Source: Segetibacter koreensis DSM 18137 (GTDB taxonomy: Bacteria; Bacteroidota; Bacteroidia; Chitinophagales; Chitinophagaceae). Taken from it: a stretch of 64,000 nt of DNA. Below the pieces are notes generated by a model. It was not told the DNA's origin and ran no database searches. It saw nothing but the letters and a program-made list of their open reading frames with translations. Of the stretch, positions 1 through 9,335 are shown in pieces. The translations under genes were made by a program, and so were the position numbers. The number at the start of each line of letters is the position of its first letter. Within the stretch, counting starts at the first letter, position 1. The stretch lies in assembly GCF_000374045.1 (NCBI RefSeq), contig NZ_KB893322.1:80450-144449 (forward strand). Direction: 5' to 3'.

Positions 1-136
1 TAGAAAATCGCACAGGGTGGTGAGCACCTATATCTACAAAAGATCCGTTATAATCAATATCGCCAAGAATTCTTTCCAAAAGAACATCTTCTCCCTCCTG
101 GGAAAAGGATGTTCTGCCTTTAAATTGCTCTTGCAT
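1..136 (-). CDS. FkbM-family methyltransferase, N-terminal part only
   Basis: The reverse strand opens with an ATG at 134-136 and reads 45 codons to the window edge. The start contains SFSQEGEDVLLERIL, followed by FVDIGAHHPVRFS. This is the usual N-terminus of FkbM-type SAM-dependent methyltransferases: a Q-EGED opening, then an SAM-binding VDIGAHHP loop. Such enzymes often O-methylate sugars in polysaccharide loci. It lies 101 nt downstream of a glycosyltransferase on the same strand and so probably ends, or continues, the saccharide operon that starts at 8480. The rest of the gene is outside the window. Confidence 0.8.
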   Translation of the reverse strand, partial: MQEQFKGRTSFSQEGEDVLLERILGDIDYNGSFVDIGAHHPVRFS

Positions 137-237
137 TCTTTAATTTTTAAAAATTAATTTTATTTATGCAGGTAATCCTGCTTTCCCTTTTAAACATAAA
201 AGAGGAAATTGTGGTCCAGCTTGTAGTACAATAGGTT

Positions 238-1386
238 TCAAAATCCTAATTCGTTTAAAAACTTTCTTAAAACATTTTTGGCGTCAAGGTATTCGCAAGC
301 TATTTCCCATGCTTTTTTACAGTGAAACTGATAATTACTTTCAATGATTTCTATGGCATTTTTTGCCTCATTTACATCGGTGACCGAAAAAAGTCCTTCA
401 CCTGTCGGAAGGTATTCACTAAACCCTGTGTCTTGCACTACCACTGGTCTTCCACTGGCCATATAAGCCGCACTTTTATCACTAAACCACCCCGAATGAG
501 TTGCTGTATACATGTTTTTGCAAACGCTAAATTCGCCTTTGCAATGAGACAGATAATTCCTGAAAGAATTGAAGGAAAAAGTTACTTTCTGCGCGTTGTT
601 TATTGTCCACCCTTTTTCGCGCAATTCCTGTTCTTTAGTATCATGTAAACCAGAAACTGCCACCTCTACAGGCACATTCACTAACTGGGGCAGTGAGATA
701 AATTTTTCAAATTCTACATCTTTCTGCCCATAGGTAACACCTCTATATTCTACACTTTCATAAGACTTCCAATTCATAATAGTAGAATAAGGTGCATTTA
801 CGGGAGGATCTGTGCGGTTGAATAAACCGGGGTTAACAGGATTGAAAATATATCCCCAATTGATGCCGGCGGTTGGTATAATATTACCCGGCTTGCCGAC
901 ATTAAAACCGTTGGTGTAATAACGATCAAAGTCAGGAAATGGAAGACCGTGAACAGAAGCATAATCAAACCTGATCTGGGAATATGCAGGATCGGTTTCT
1001 ATATATACCCGCATAGTTGCAGATAAGGACTCCTCATTCCATGCATCGTGGGCGCCATGTTCGATGTAGAGATCAGCTCGTCGAAAAACATCATTTATCT
1101 TTTTCTTAGATAAACCATGATATATCTCGCCATGCTCAACAAAACACCATTTATCTTCTAATCCATACCGGGCCAGTAAATCTGCTACGACTTTAACCCC
1201 ATAAGAACATTCGTTGCTTAGAACTTGCTTTTGAGGATCATAGCAAGAATCTGAATGAACATATTTTTCAACGAAATAAACATCATGGCCAAGTTCCTTA
1301 AACCCAACGAGGTATTGAAGAGCCCATGAAAGATTGCCGCCAAGAGGATAACGAACCATGTATGTACCAAGAATAATTGTAGCCAT
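238..1386 (-). CDS. Glycosyltransferase-like protein (paralogue of the next gene)
   Basis: This 382-residue protein looks like a GT-B glycosyltransferase. Near the N-terminus a glycine-rich segment is followed by LGHDVYFVE, the typical first Rossmann strand and helix. Near the C-terminus are SGWFSDKSAAYMASGRPVV and LPTGEGLFSV, which resemble the donor-sugar-binding half of GT-B enzymes (CgeB/GT4-like). No signal peptide or membrane segment is visible, so it is probably cytosolic. It is clearly paralogous to the gene at 1444-2628, sharing CS-GV, LE-KW, IMNW, GQK and SGWFS blocks in the same order. It probably adds a sugar to the glycan made by this operon. The exact family and substrate are unknown. 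Confidence 0.75.
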   Translation of the reverse strand: MATIILGTYMVRYPLGGNLSWALQYLVGFKELGHDVYFVEKYVHSDSCYDPQKQVLSNECSYGVKVVADLLARYGLEDKWCFVEHGEIYHGLSKKKINDVFRRADLYIEHGAHDAWNEESLSATMRVYIETDPAYSQIRFDYASVHGLPFPDFDRYYTNGFNVGKPGNIIPTAGINWGYIFNPVNPGLFNRTDPPVNAPYSTIMNWKSYESVEYRGVTYGQKDVEFEKFISLPQLVNVPVEVAVSGLHDTKEQELREKGWTINNAQKVTFSFNSFRNYLSHCKGEFSVCKNMYTATHSGWFSDKSAAYMASGRPVVVQDTGFSEYLPTGEGLFSVTDVNEAKNAIEIIESNYQFHCKKAWEIACEYLDAKNVLRKFLNELGF

Positions 1387-1443
1387 CGTATATGAAAGTG
1401 GAGAGAGGTAAAAATGATCGACTTACTTAATCTGATTTTTCAG

Positions 1444-2628
1444 CTATATATTTTTTAATATATCAGATAATATTTTATCACTATCGAAATAATCATCGGC
1501 AATTGCCTTTGCAGCCTGCGAGTGGCGCTTGTAATTGCCAACCACTTCCTTTACTGCTTCTTCAGCAGTTTCCAGATCACTAATAGCTAATAATCCTTCT
1601 CCGGAAGGAATATACTTGGACCATTGCGTATCCTGGGTAAGAACGGGTTTCCCGGAAGCTAAATAAACAGCTGATCTTCCTGAGAACCAGCCGCTTCCTG
1701 ACTTAATGTAAGTTTCTTTTGTTACAGAAAATTCAGCAAAAGATGATTGAACAAAATTTTTATAATTTTCTTTATCAGCAATCAAATTATCCGGGCTTAA
1801 AATGTTCCAGCCACATTTAGTTAAATAGTCCATTGATTTAGCTGTTTCCGGATCCTTTGGCCTGTTAATTATTATTTCGAATTTCTCTTCTGATCGGGCA
1901 GGAAGGTCAAAAAACTTCTTAAATTCTTTATTTTTTTGCCCCCAGGTCTCATTCTCATAATTAAAATCGGGTCTTTCTGTCCAGTTCATAATGGACGTAA
2001 ATCCGTATTTTGTCTTATTAGAAAAAGGCTGATCCCAAAATGAAAGGCAAATTGGTTTTTTTGTTGTCATCCATTTAAAATCAAATTGAGGTATACGGCA
2101 GTCGTGCTGTCCTATATTTAAACCAAAAGTGAAAAAAAGATCATGAGCCTTCATGTAAGTTGTAGCGTCCTGAGCTTCTGCGCCCCCTGCTTCCTGCTTT
2201 AAAAAGTATTGATATTGGGTAAACATAGGATCTGTATCAATCAATATCTTATTAGGGATTTTAATATATTCGTCTCGCAGAAAAGTAGATGATGAAACGT
2301 TTATAAATACATCCGCTGATTCGCATACACTTTTAAATTTTGCTTCCGACATCCCGAATATTTTTCCAGATGCTACATCCCGATAGGCCCACTTGTTCTC
2401 CAAACCAACTTCCTCCATAGCTTTTTTTAAATAGGCTACTCCAAAAGAACAATCGTCCCATTTTTCACCAACGCTTTGATATACAGGATAAAGCATAGTA
2501 TCTTCTACGTAGTACACATCATGACCGAGCAGTTTTAATCCAAGAGGGTACTGAAGATAATCCCATGTGGCACCGCCGGTTGGAAACAACCCAATAAATC
2601 CACCAACAACTATTTTTAATTTTTCCAT
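1444..2628 (-). CDS. Glycosyltransferase-like protein (paralogue of 238-1386)
   Basis: This 394-residue protein has the same layout as its downstream neighbour: an N-terminal LGHDVYYVEDT segment, a central SIMNW and WGQKNKEF block, and a C-terminal SGWFSGRSAVYLASGKPVL followed by IPSGEGLLAISD. The shared, equally spaced motifs indicate a tandem duplication followed by divergence. The GT-B fold is inferred from the C-terminal nucleotide-sugar-binding-like segment. It lies 40 nt downstream of an acyltransferase and 57 nt upstream of its paralogue, all on one strand, which fits one transcript. Acceptor and donor sugars cannot be told from the sequence. Confidence 0.75.
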   Translation of the reverse strand: MEKLKIVVGGFIGLFPTGGATWDYLQYPLGLKLLGHDVYYVEDTMLYPVYQSVGEKWDDCSFGVAYLKKAMEEVGLENKWAYRDVASGKIFGMSEAKFKSVCESADVFINVSSSTFLRDEYIKIPNKILIDTDPMFTQYQYFLKQEAGGAEAQDATTYMKAHDLFFTFGLNIGQHDCRIPQFDFKWMTTKKPICLSFWDQPFSNKTKYGFTSIMNWTERPDFNYENETWGQKNKEFKKFFDLPARSEEKFEIIINRPKDPETAKSMDYLTKCGWNILSPDNLIADKENYKNFVQSSFAEFSVTKETYIKSGSGWFSGRSAVYLASGKPVLTQDTQWSKYIPSGEGLLAISDLETAEEAVKEVVGNYKRHSQAAKAIADDYFDSDKILSDILKNI

Positions 2629-2668
2629 TTTTAAACACTATTTACGTTTCAACTATATTTCGCTATGC

Positions 2669-3334
2669 TCAGTTTATAATTTCCTTAATTGCTTTTTGCT
2701 TGCTTTCCGGTGTATCTGTAGCTTCTAAGAATTTAACTATTTTGCCAGGGTTGCCAACAACCACAGCATAGGGAGGAACATCTTCAGATATGATCGTTTT
2801 TGAACCAATTACGGCACCTCTTCCTATAGTCACTCCCGGTAAAATAATTGCTTCAAAACCTACCCACACATTTTCCTCTATTACCACGGGTTTGGGATCT
2901 GTAAACTCGAGATGTCGGTTGCCAGAACGTGAAACTCTTTCTAGCATAAGTCTTCTGACTACTGGCGATAAAGTTTCAGCCGTTATCCAACTATCGGTTA
3001 TAACCGATCCCCAGGAAAACATGCAATGATCTTTTATAGTTATAGAAAGGTTGCTTATAAGCCGGACGCATTGAAGAACAACAAACTTTCCAATTTTAAT
3101 TTCACCGTCTTTTCCTGTTGTAAATATTCCATGTCCATAATTTCCGCTGGCATATCCTAACGAAAGCCCGACAGTCTTTTCAGAAAAAAAGGTCGTGAAA
3201 GAATAGGAAGTATCCGGGTAAGCCATTTCATCCAGAAAAATATTTTTTGGTAAAGGATTTGGATACCAATCTCCTTCGATAAAGAGTTCACCTGAAGTAT
3301 TTTCAACAATATTTTGTGCAAGGTGTTTATGCAT
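2669..3334 (-). CDS. Hexapeptide-repeat acyltransferase (LbH fold)
   Basis: The C-terminal half shows the isoleucine/valine/glycine hexapeptide pattern of left-handed beta-helix acyltransferases: [33 protein letters not shown], then [17 protein letters not shown]. Members usually acetylate sugars using acetyl-CoA, so O- or N-acetylation of the glycan is likely. I place the start at the ATG at 3332-3334 (221 aa). It overlaps the upstream stop by 8 nt (ATGCATAA), which implies translational coupling. A longer reading back to 3391 would cut deeply into the upstream gene. It is related to the neighbour at 3327-3935 and both carry an unusual N-terminal extension of about 60 residues. Confidence 0.85.
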   Translation of the reverse strand: MHKHLAQNIVENTSGELFIEGDWYPNPLPKNIFLDEMAYPDTSYSFTTFFSEKTVGLSLGYASGNYGHGIFTTGKDGEIKIGKFVVLQCVRLISNLSITIKDHCMFSWGSVITDSWITAETLSPVVRRLMLERVSRSGNRHLEFTDPKPVVIEENVWVGFEAIILPGVTIGRGAVIGSKTIISEDVPPYAVVVGNPGKIVKFLEATDTPESKQKAIKEIIN

Positions 3335-3935
3335 ATTCAATTGATTCGATTTTTGCAGGATTACCTGAAACAATGACTCCGGCAGGAACACTTTTTAAAA
3401 CAACAGCACCTGGCTGAATTATTGAACCTTTTCCAATTGTAACGCCTTTTAAAATAGTGGCATTAAACCCGATCCATACTTCATCTTCTATTATTACCGG
3501 TGCAGCATCAAACATTGGCCTTAAGCACTTATTTCCTACTGTTGAAATTGCAATGGTGTCAGCTATTCTTGCAGCAGGATCAAGGGGATGAAAGTCAGTA
3601 TCAACAATTGTTACACCGCCTGCAATAAATACATGTTTTCCAATTATTATTTTTTTGTAAGCCGCGATACAGGCACCAGAAATAAAGCTAAAGTCGCCAA
3701 TTTCAATATATCCATTTTCTTCCGTTGCAAGAGCAGGGCTTTGTAATGTTATGTTACTACCTAGTTTTAATCCTACCGGAAGTTTAGAAAAGAATTTTTT
3801 AAAACAAGAGGAAGAGTCAATTACAGAATTTTCTCCAACCTCAATATTTGCTGGAATTGGGAAATTACACCAATCACCTTTTAGAGGCTCTCCGGGCTTC
3901 AGTTGTTGAAATAGTTCGTATGATGTATTAGCCAT
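3327..3935 (-). CDS. Hexapeptide-repeat acyltransferase (LbH fold)
   Basis: This 202-residue protein has hexapeptide repeats through its second half: [33 protein letters not shown], and a terminal SGNPAKI loop as in maltose/galactoside acetyltransferase relatives. The DTDFHPLD segment in the middle carries the conserved histidine region of that group, where a His acts as catalytic base. The N-terminal part ([13 protein letters not shown]) matches in style the N-terminus of the following gene, so the pair probably arose by duplication. It is encoded 89 nt downstream of the ABC exporter. Expected role: acetylation of a sugar residue in the exported glycan. Confidence 0.85.
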   Translation of the reverse strand: MANTSYELFQQLKPGEPLKGDWCNFPIPANIEVGENSVIDSSSCFKKFFSKLPVGLKLGSNITLQSPALATEENGYIEIGDFSFISGACIAAYKKIIIGKHVFIAGGVTIVDTDFHPLDPAARIADTIAISTVGNKCLRPMFDAAPVIIEDEVWIGFNATILKGVTIGKGSIIQPGAVVLKSVPAGVIVSGNPAKIESIEYA

Positions 3936-4024
3936 AATAATTAAATAAATAATTCAAATCTTTCTTCTTTTATCTATACCAGGAATGGCCAATAAAGGCT
4001 CTTGACGATTTAAGACTTTTAATG

Positions 4025-5821
4025 TTACGATGCTACATGCTGAAACTTATGCAATTCCGCATATACCTTATCCTCTTTTAATAAACTTTCGTGGGTTCCT
4101 TTTTCTGCTATTTTTCCATCTTTAATAGATATGATCATATCTGCATGCCTGATAGTTGATAATCTATGTGAAATAATAAATACTGTTCGTCCTGCGGAAT
4201 ATGCAGCTAACGATTTAAAAATTTTCGCCTCTGTTTGTACATCGAGTGCAGAAGTTGGTTCATCAAGAATTAATATCGGCGTATTTCTTAAAAATGCACG
4301 AGCCAATGATATTCTTTGTTTTTCTCCACCTGACAACGATACACCACCTTCGCTCGCTATTGTGTCGTAACCATTTGGAAGCCTCATAATAAAATCATGA
4401 GCCTGGGCTGCTTTAGCGGCAGAAATTATTTCATCTCTTGAAGAACCAGGATTTCCAAAAGCAATGTTGTCTGCGATTGATATTGGAAAAATAAATGAGT
4501 CCTGCAGTACAAGCGATATGTTGTTTCTTAAGGATTTAAGTGTAACATCTTTTACATTTTTACCGTCAATTAAAACTTCTCCTTCCCATGTATCATAAAA
4601 ACGTAACAGTAACGAGATCATCGATGTTTTTCCAGCTCCCGTGGGCCCTACTATCGCAACAATTTTTCCGGCTTCCACCTGAAGGTTAAAATCTTTAAGA
4701 ATGGTAGTAGCCTCATCTTTTTTCCCATAACCAAAAAATACATTTTTTAACTCTACATGACCTTGAATATCTGATAATTCCATTGCACCCGGTTTTTCAT
4801 GTACTACTTCTTCCGAGTCCAATATCTCAAAGATGCGCTTTGCCCTTGCAGTTATGGTAAAAGATGCTGCAACAATACCTGCCAGTGCGCTAACTGGGCC
4901 AAATAAAGCTCCTATATAACTTATAAAAAGAAATAGTTCGCCAGTTGTAATGACGCCAGTTAAACCTTTATATGCACCAATACCAACTATTGCTGCAGTA
5001 GCTACCCCGGAAACAACTGCAAGAAGCGTGTTATACACCATTGAGATGTTAGTAGAGTTAACAGATGCTTCATTGAACTCCAGGCTTTGATCCCTGAATT
5101 TATCCCTCGTGAAATTTTCCCTTGAGTATGCCTGTATTATTTTAACAGAGGTTAAACTTTGCTGTATAAATGACCATAGTTTACCTGAAACTTCGTATTG
5201 GTAAGTGGTAGAGTTTGTCATCGGTTTATTAAATGCAAACAATACGATGACAAAAACAGGAACAACCGAAATAGCGAGCAACGCAAGGCTGTGATTTATA
5301 TTATACATTACATAAAACATAGATCCTAGTGAAGCTACTGAAAGCAATGTTGGTAAGAGTATTCCGCCAACTATAGAGTATATAACGTAAGTATCTCCTG
5401 AAAGTCTTTGCATAAGGTCTCCTACATTATTTTTTGAATAAAAAGCAAGAGACAGCTTTTGCATTTTATCAAACAATGCAGAAGAAAAATCATAAACTAA
5501 CCGCTGACAAACTTTTGTTGTGACGTTTGAGGATATAAATGATACAACAGAAGTGCTTACAACCATAAAAACGGAAGCAATTACAAAAATTACAAGTAAT
5601 CCTTTGCTGTCCGGAACATGACCAAATTTTCTAAAAAAAGATTGCAAACCTGCGGGCAAAGGATGATTGGAAAGAACATTGTCAATAATATACTTTATGG
5701 GCAATGGTTTTAGAACTTCAAAGCCGACACTTAAAAAGCCCAAACAAATCAATAAGAAAATTTTGCTCTTATAATTAGCTGTAAACCTTATTAATCTAAG
5801 GAGAACGTGCGTTTTACTCAT
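4025..5821 (-). CDS. ABC exporter, fused permease and ATPase (MsbA-like)
   Basis: This 598-residue half-transporter has an N-terminal type IV permease with about six membrane helices (roughly residues 15-320). The ATPase follows, with Walker A GPTGAGKTS, signature LSGGEKQR, Walker B LILDEPTSALD and an ISHRLST H-loop. Exporters of this kind flip lipids, lipid-linked glycans or peptides out across the inner membrane and act as dimers. It sits 28 nt downstream of the GH-GT2 fusion and upstream of the acyltransferases and glycosyltransferases. It is therefore the natural candidate to translocate the product of this operon. No separate Wzx/Wzy genes are visible here. Confidence 0.9.
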   Translation of the reverse strand: MSKTHVLLRLIRFTANYKSKIFLLICLGFLSVGFEVLKPLPIKYIIDNVLSNHPLPAGLQSFFRKFGHVPDSKGLLVIFVIASVFMVVSTSVVSFISSNVTTKVCQRLVYDFSSALFDKMQKLSLAFYSKNNVGDLMQRLSGDTYVIYSIVGGILLPTLLSVASLGSMFYVMYNINHSLALLAISVVPVFVIVLFAFNKPMTNSTTYQYEVSGKLWSFIQQSLTSVKIIQAYSRENFTRDKFRDQSLEFNEASVNSTNISMVYNTLLAVVSGVATAAIVGIGAYKGLTGVITTGELFLFISYIGALFGPVSALAGIVAASFTITARAKRIFEILDSEEVVHEKPGAMELSDIQGHVELKNVFFGYGKKDEATTILKDFNLQVEAGKIVAIVGPTGAGKTSMISLLLRFYDTWEGEVLIDGKNVKDVTLKSLRNNISLVLQDSFIFPISIADNIAFGNPGSSRDEIISAAKAAQAHDFIMRLPNGYDTIASEGGVSLSGGEKQRISLARAFLRNTPILILDEPTSALDVQTEAKIFKSLAAYSAGRTVFIISHRLSTIRHADMIISIKDGKIAEKGTHESLLKEDKVYAELHKFQHVAS

Positions 5822-5849
5822 GTAACTGTTTTACTTTCTGTTTCCCTTA

Positions 5850-8480
5850 TTAAATTTTACTTGCCTGCTGCTTTAAAACTTTTGGAGCACCCTCTTTTCG
5901 TAATACATATGAAGCGTTTTCGACTTCGTTAGGGTCTGCTACGTCTATGAATTTTAATTCACCTGTTTTCGTTGGTTCTTTAGATAAATTAGTGAACCCT
6001 TTTATCAAACAGTTTGCTACGCTGGCACAATCAAATACGTACTTACCAATTAATCCTATTGTTAATCCTGCTATAATAAAACTTACAACCCAGCTATGGT
6101 CTAAAGCTGCGAATACAGCAATAAGTGCTGATAGAATTATAAGAGATATGCCGGTTTTAGAATAATTAACCCAATATCTGAATTTGAGGTATTGCTTTTG
6201 TGCTCCATGTTCTTCAATAGTAAGAACCCCTTTGGCTGTTGAAAAAAATCCGTTCCTGGTTTGAATATCCCACCTGTCAAAATCACCACCCCTCTTTACT
6301 CTTGCCTGCAATGCAATAAGATTTTGTTCAATTTCTTCTAGCCATGTTTCAGAACCTTTCCAGTTGCCTTCAGACCAATGCGTTAATAACCGGGGCCTGA
6401 AAAAAGTTAAATTACTCATATTGCCATTTGCAGCTCTCATTCTCCATGGAGTCAAACCATGAGTAATTCTTCCTTTTAATCTTGCCAAAGGTTGAATGAT
6501 GTGTAGGAGAATGATTAAAGGCCTGTATTTCCAGCTTGTATGCTGCACCTTGGTAAGTGAAGAATTTTTTGATGCACTAATGATTGCCTGGATAATAATA
6601 ACGGTTATAGAAACAATAAAAACAGGCCATACAAGTAATAAGGGTTTCCATAAAAAACCGAGGCAAGCCATGAAACCAAAAAAGATAGAAAATAAATACC
6701 ATTCGGGCATTAAAGGAATCGATTTCGAAAATCCTTCCGCAGGTTCATAAACAGATTGAAATAATGCACTTCCCCATGTTCCATGGAAAATTTTATCTTT
6801 TTTTGTTTTTATAGGTATTGTAAATCCATTTCCATAAATTCTTCCTGCCCACTCTAAATGACCAAAAGCGTTATACTTTTGAGGCCATTTACGCTCAAGC
6901 AGCGCTTCTGCTTTTCCATATCCCTTTTGTTGTTTCCAGTATGCTTTTAACGAATTACGACGGTGATGCCAAACTAAAGCCGACGGATGAAAGCCGATCG
7001 TATAGCCAGCCTCCTGTATTCGCCAGCAAACATCTACGTCATCTCCTGCAGATGTGTAAACAGGATCGAACCCTCCTACCTGTACTAAAACATTTTTTCT
7101 TACCGAAAAATTACATCCCGGAATATGTTCTGCAATTTCATCGGTAGCTAGTACGTGAACAGGACCTCCGGGGGCGTTGGCTACACAAGTGGCTATATAA
7201 CCATCTTCTGCAGGAATGATATTTGGTCCACCAACAGCCACATGATTGCTATTAATATAAGTATAGGCGAGGTATTGTAACCAGTGAGGATCAGGATAAG
7301 CATCATCATCTATATAAGCAATAATGTCTCCCTTTGCATTATACATCCCTGTATTGCGTGCACTACTTAAACCTTTGTTTCTAGTAGAAATAAGTTTAAC
7401 AGGATACCTTCTTACAATATTTGCTGTATCATCTTTTGATCCATCATCAACCACAATAACCTCATAATTCCCATATTGCAGTTTCATCAGTCCTTCCAAA
7501 GTGTCTTTGATAGTTGCAGAACCGTTATAAGAACATACGACGATCGAAAAAAACGGAAGATTTTTTTGATTTGATAAAGGAATTGCCTGCATGGAATTTA
7601 TGACAGCTGACAATGCGGGCTTTGGAGTTCTTTGCCGGTCAACCAAGCCAAAATTCCAGTCTTCTATTTCGAACCCCCCACGCCACCATTCATCTGTCCA
7701 CGCAAAAACAAACATTCCGGCACATCCTTTACCAAAAACGGTTTTTATTTGCCAATTCATTACCTCTGCCTGCTTTTCGTCTCCGTTTCGCAAACTGTCT
7801 AAACCAATTTCCGCTAAAACAAGAGGGCGCTCTCCACATAAGTTGTGCAGACGCGAAATATAGCTACTAAGCTTTTCAGGTGTTTCAAGATATACGTTGA
7901 AGCAATCAAAATCGAGGAACGATAAATTGAGATACTCTGTGGTAGGATAATTAACATAAGTTACTAATCCTTGCGGATCAGCCTCTTTTGCTGCGTTATA
8001 CAATTCTTTTAAAAATGCTTCTATTTTTGCCTTTCCGTACCACCGTACAATAGAAGCCGGAATTTCATTACCTATGGCGTAACATAAAATAGCTGAATGT
8101 TTTTTGCAATCCTTTACCCCTTCCTGAACTCTTCTAACTATATCTTTTTTATTTGTTTGATCGTCTAAAAAAGTAATGTGTTGTTCCCACGGCAGCCCCA
8201 CCATTACTTTCAAGTTGTAGACGGAAGCTAAATCGAGCAGGTACAAAGGAGGAACTGTATACGTACGTACGCAATTGATACCATTTGCAGCCATCATTTC
8301 AAAATCCTTTTTTATAACAGCTAATTCAGGATATTGAGTACCATTTGATGGTTTAAACGTACCGTAGGTAACACCCTTAATATACATCTTTTTGTTTCTG
8401 GAGTATAAAAACTTCCCTTTTATATATACTCTGTCAGAAATAAAATTTGCTAGGGCACCGGGGGAATGTGTCACTTTCAA
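5850..8480 (-). CDS. Fusion of glycoside-hydrolase-like TIM barrel, GT2 glycosyltransferase and membrane tail
   Basis: This 876-residue protein has three parts. Residues about 32-290 resemble a GH2/GH5-like TIM barrel: IKGVTYGTF, a candidate acid/base Glu-139 in IGNEIP, a candidate nucleophile Glu-224 in LAEIGLDS, and a late aromatic FAWTDEWWRGG. Residues about 311-540 are a GT2 family glycosyltransferase: FSIVVCSYNG, VVDDGS, the DDD metal site at 391-393, DVDVCWR near 482 and QQKGYGKAE. The rest has hydrophobic segments near 598-640 and 777-815. Both active sites look intact. It is the first gene of the saccharide operon. A membrane enzyme that polymerises a glycan and trims or transfers it is plausible, but this is inference. 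An internal start at Met-32 is possible. Confidence 0.85.
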   Translation of the reverse strand: MKVTHSPGALANFISDRVYIKGKFLYSRNKKMYIKGVTYGTFKPSNGTQYPELAVIKKDFEMMAANGINCVRTYTVPPLYLLDLASVYNLKVMVGLPWEQHITFLDDQTNKKDIVRRVQEGVKDCKKHSAILCYAIGNEIPASIVRWYGKAKIEAFLKELYNAAKEADPQGLVTYVNYPTTEYLNLSFLDFDCFNVYLETPEKLSSYISRLHNLCGERPLVLAEIGLDSLRNGDEKQAEVMNWQIKTVFGKGCAGMFVFAWTDEWWRGGFEIEDWNFGLVDRQRTPKPALSAVINSMQAIPLSNQKNLPFFSIVVCSYNGSATIKDTLEGLMKLQYGNYEVIVVDDGSKDDTANIVRRYPVKLISTRNKGLSSARNTGMYNAKGDIIAYIDDDAYPDPHWLQYLAYTYINSNHVAVGGPNIIPAEDGYIATCVANAPGGPVHVLATDEIAEHIPGCNFSVRKNVLVQVGGFDPVYTSAGDDVDVCWRIQEAGYTIGFHPSALVWHHRRNSLKAYWKQQKGYGKAEALLERKWPQKYNAFGHLEWAGRIYGNGFTIPIKTKKDKIFHGTWGSALFQSVYEPAEGFSKSIPLMPEWYLFSIFFGFMACLGFLWKPLLLVWPVFIVSITVIIIQAIISASKNSSLTKVQHTSWKYRPLIILLHIIQPLARLKGRITHGLTPWRMRAANGNMSNLTFFRPRLLTHWSEGNWKGSETWLEEIEQNLIALQARVKRGGDFDRWDIQTRNGFFSTAKGVLTIEEHGAQKQYLKFRYWVNYSKTGISLIILSALIAVFAALDHSWVVSFIIAGLTIGLIGKYVFDCASVANCLIKGFTNLSKEPTKTGELKFIDVADPNEVENASYVLRKEGAPKVLKQQASKI

Positions 8481-9335
8481 GGTTAGCGGAATTTATGTTT
8501 ATCACAATTAGGTAAAGCACTTATACAAGCTTCTTCTTTCTTATCGAAAGAGTAGAAAGCGTTACAATAATTGTAATCATTATAAAAAAGAAATGCAGTT
8601 ATTCTTCGATCTTATTTACCCATAACGACCATTATATATTTAATTCTAAACGAACCGATTTCATTTTTTATCCTATATAATTTTTGCATTTCTACATTTT
8701 GTCTTGTCTTCATAGCTATTACGGATTTGTTCTTTTGCAAAAGACAAAAGAAGAACAACAGAGAACAGGGCCTATATGTATTGCTGCCTAGTCCTATTTT
8801 TTATTCTCATATGAAATAGAATAAGACGGAAATTCTTAAAGTATTTCAGAGTATTGGATAATCTTTTTTTCAAGAAGAATGAGTTTGGCGAACAGCAAGG
8901 ATTATGCCAGAGATCTTACTTAAAGTCTTCTTTATATATGTATTACGCTTAATATAAATGCCTGAATATTGGCGCAAGTTTGAAATATCCTTTTCGAATG
9001 TATTTGGGAGAGTACAAAAACAAAAGGAAATTTAAATAAGACTTTTGAACCAACAGGTGGAAGTAGTAATGAAAATGAATTACAATTTGTACAAAGGGCT
9101 ATAAAAAAGCTGGCAGGGCTAAAAGGGTCACACTCTTTTTGATATGACCAGAATATTTCCCGGCAGAAACAGAATATACAGTGAAAGATACCTTTAAAAA
9201 ATAACCGCAACTGCTTTCTTTATATATGTAGCAGTTGCGGTATAAACCCTGAAATGAATTATACAGATTGTAGCAAAGATTTTAATAGCAATTTCCTGAT
9301 TTTAAACTAAAAAGGAAACAGTAAGCTCGTTCTAA
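8481..9335. other. Intergenic region, 855 bp, mostly without recognisable genes
   Basis: This region separates the promoter side of the saccharide operon (left) from the 3-prime end of the deoxyhypusine-synthase-like gene (right). It should hold the promoter of the operon starting at 8480, but I found no convincing Bacteroidetes TTTG/TAnnTTTG pair. A plus-strand stretch open from about 8980 to 9142 reads protein-like (FEPTGGSSNENELQF, then VQRAIKKLAGL) but has no start codon, so it may be a gene remnant. A minus-strand hairpin lies at 9204-9241. Confidence 0.5.
9193..9241 (-). terminator. Rho-independent terminator
   Basis: An 11-bp perfect stem (ACCGCAACTGC at 9204-9214 with its complement at 9231-9241) has a 16-nt loop. 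On the minus strand it is followed by a T-rich run (TTATTTTTTAAA). It lies about 95 nt downstream of the stop of the gene at 9336-10310. Confidence 0.75.

Noticed and set aside
322..648. Plus-strand 108-codon frame inside the first glycosyltransferase gene
   Set aside because: It is antisense to a well-supported gene and has no recognisable motif.
8932..9210. Minus-strand 92-codon frame in the 8481-9335 gap
   Set aside because: It begins inside the terminator hairpin at 9204-9241, is Phe/Cys-rich without domain pattern, and looks like AT-rich noise.
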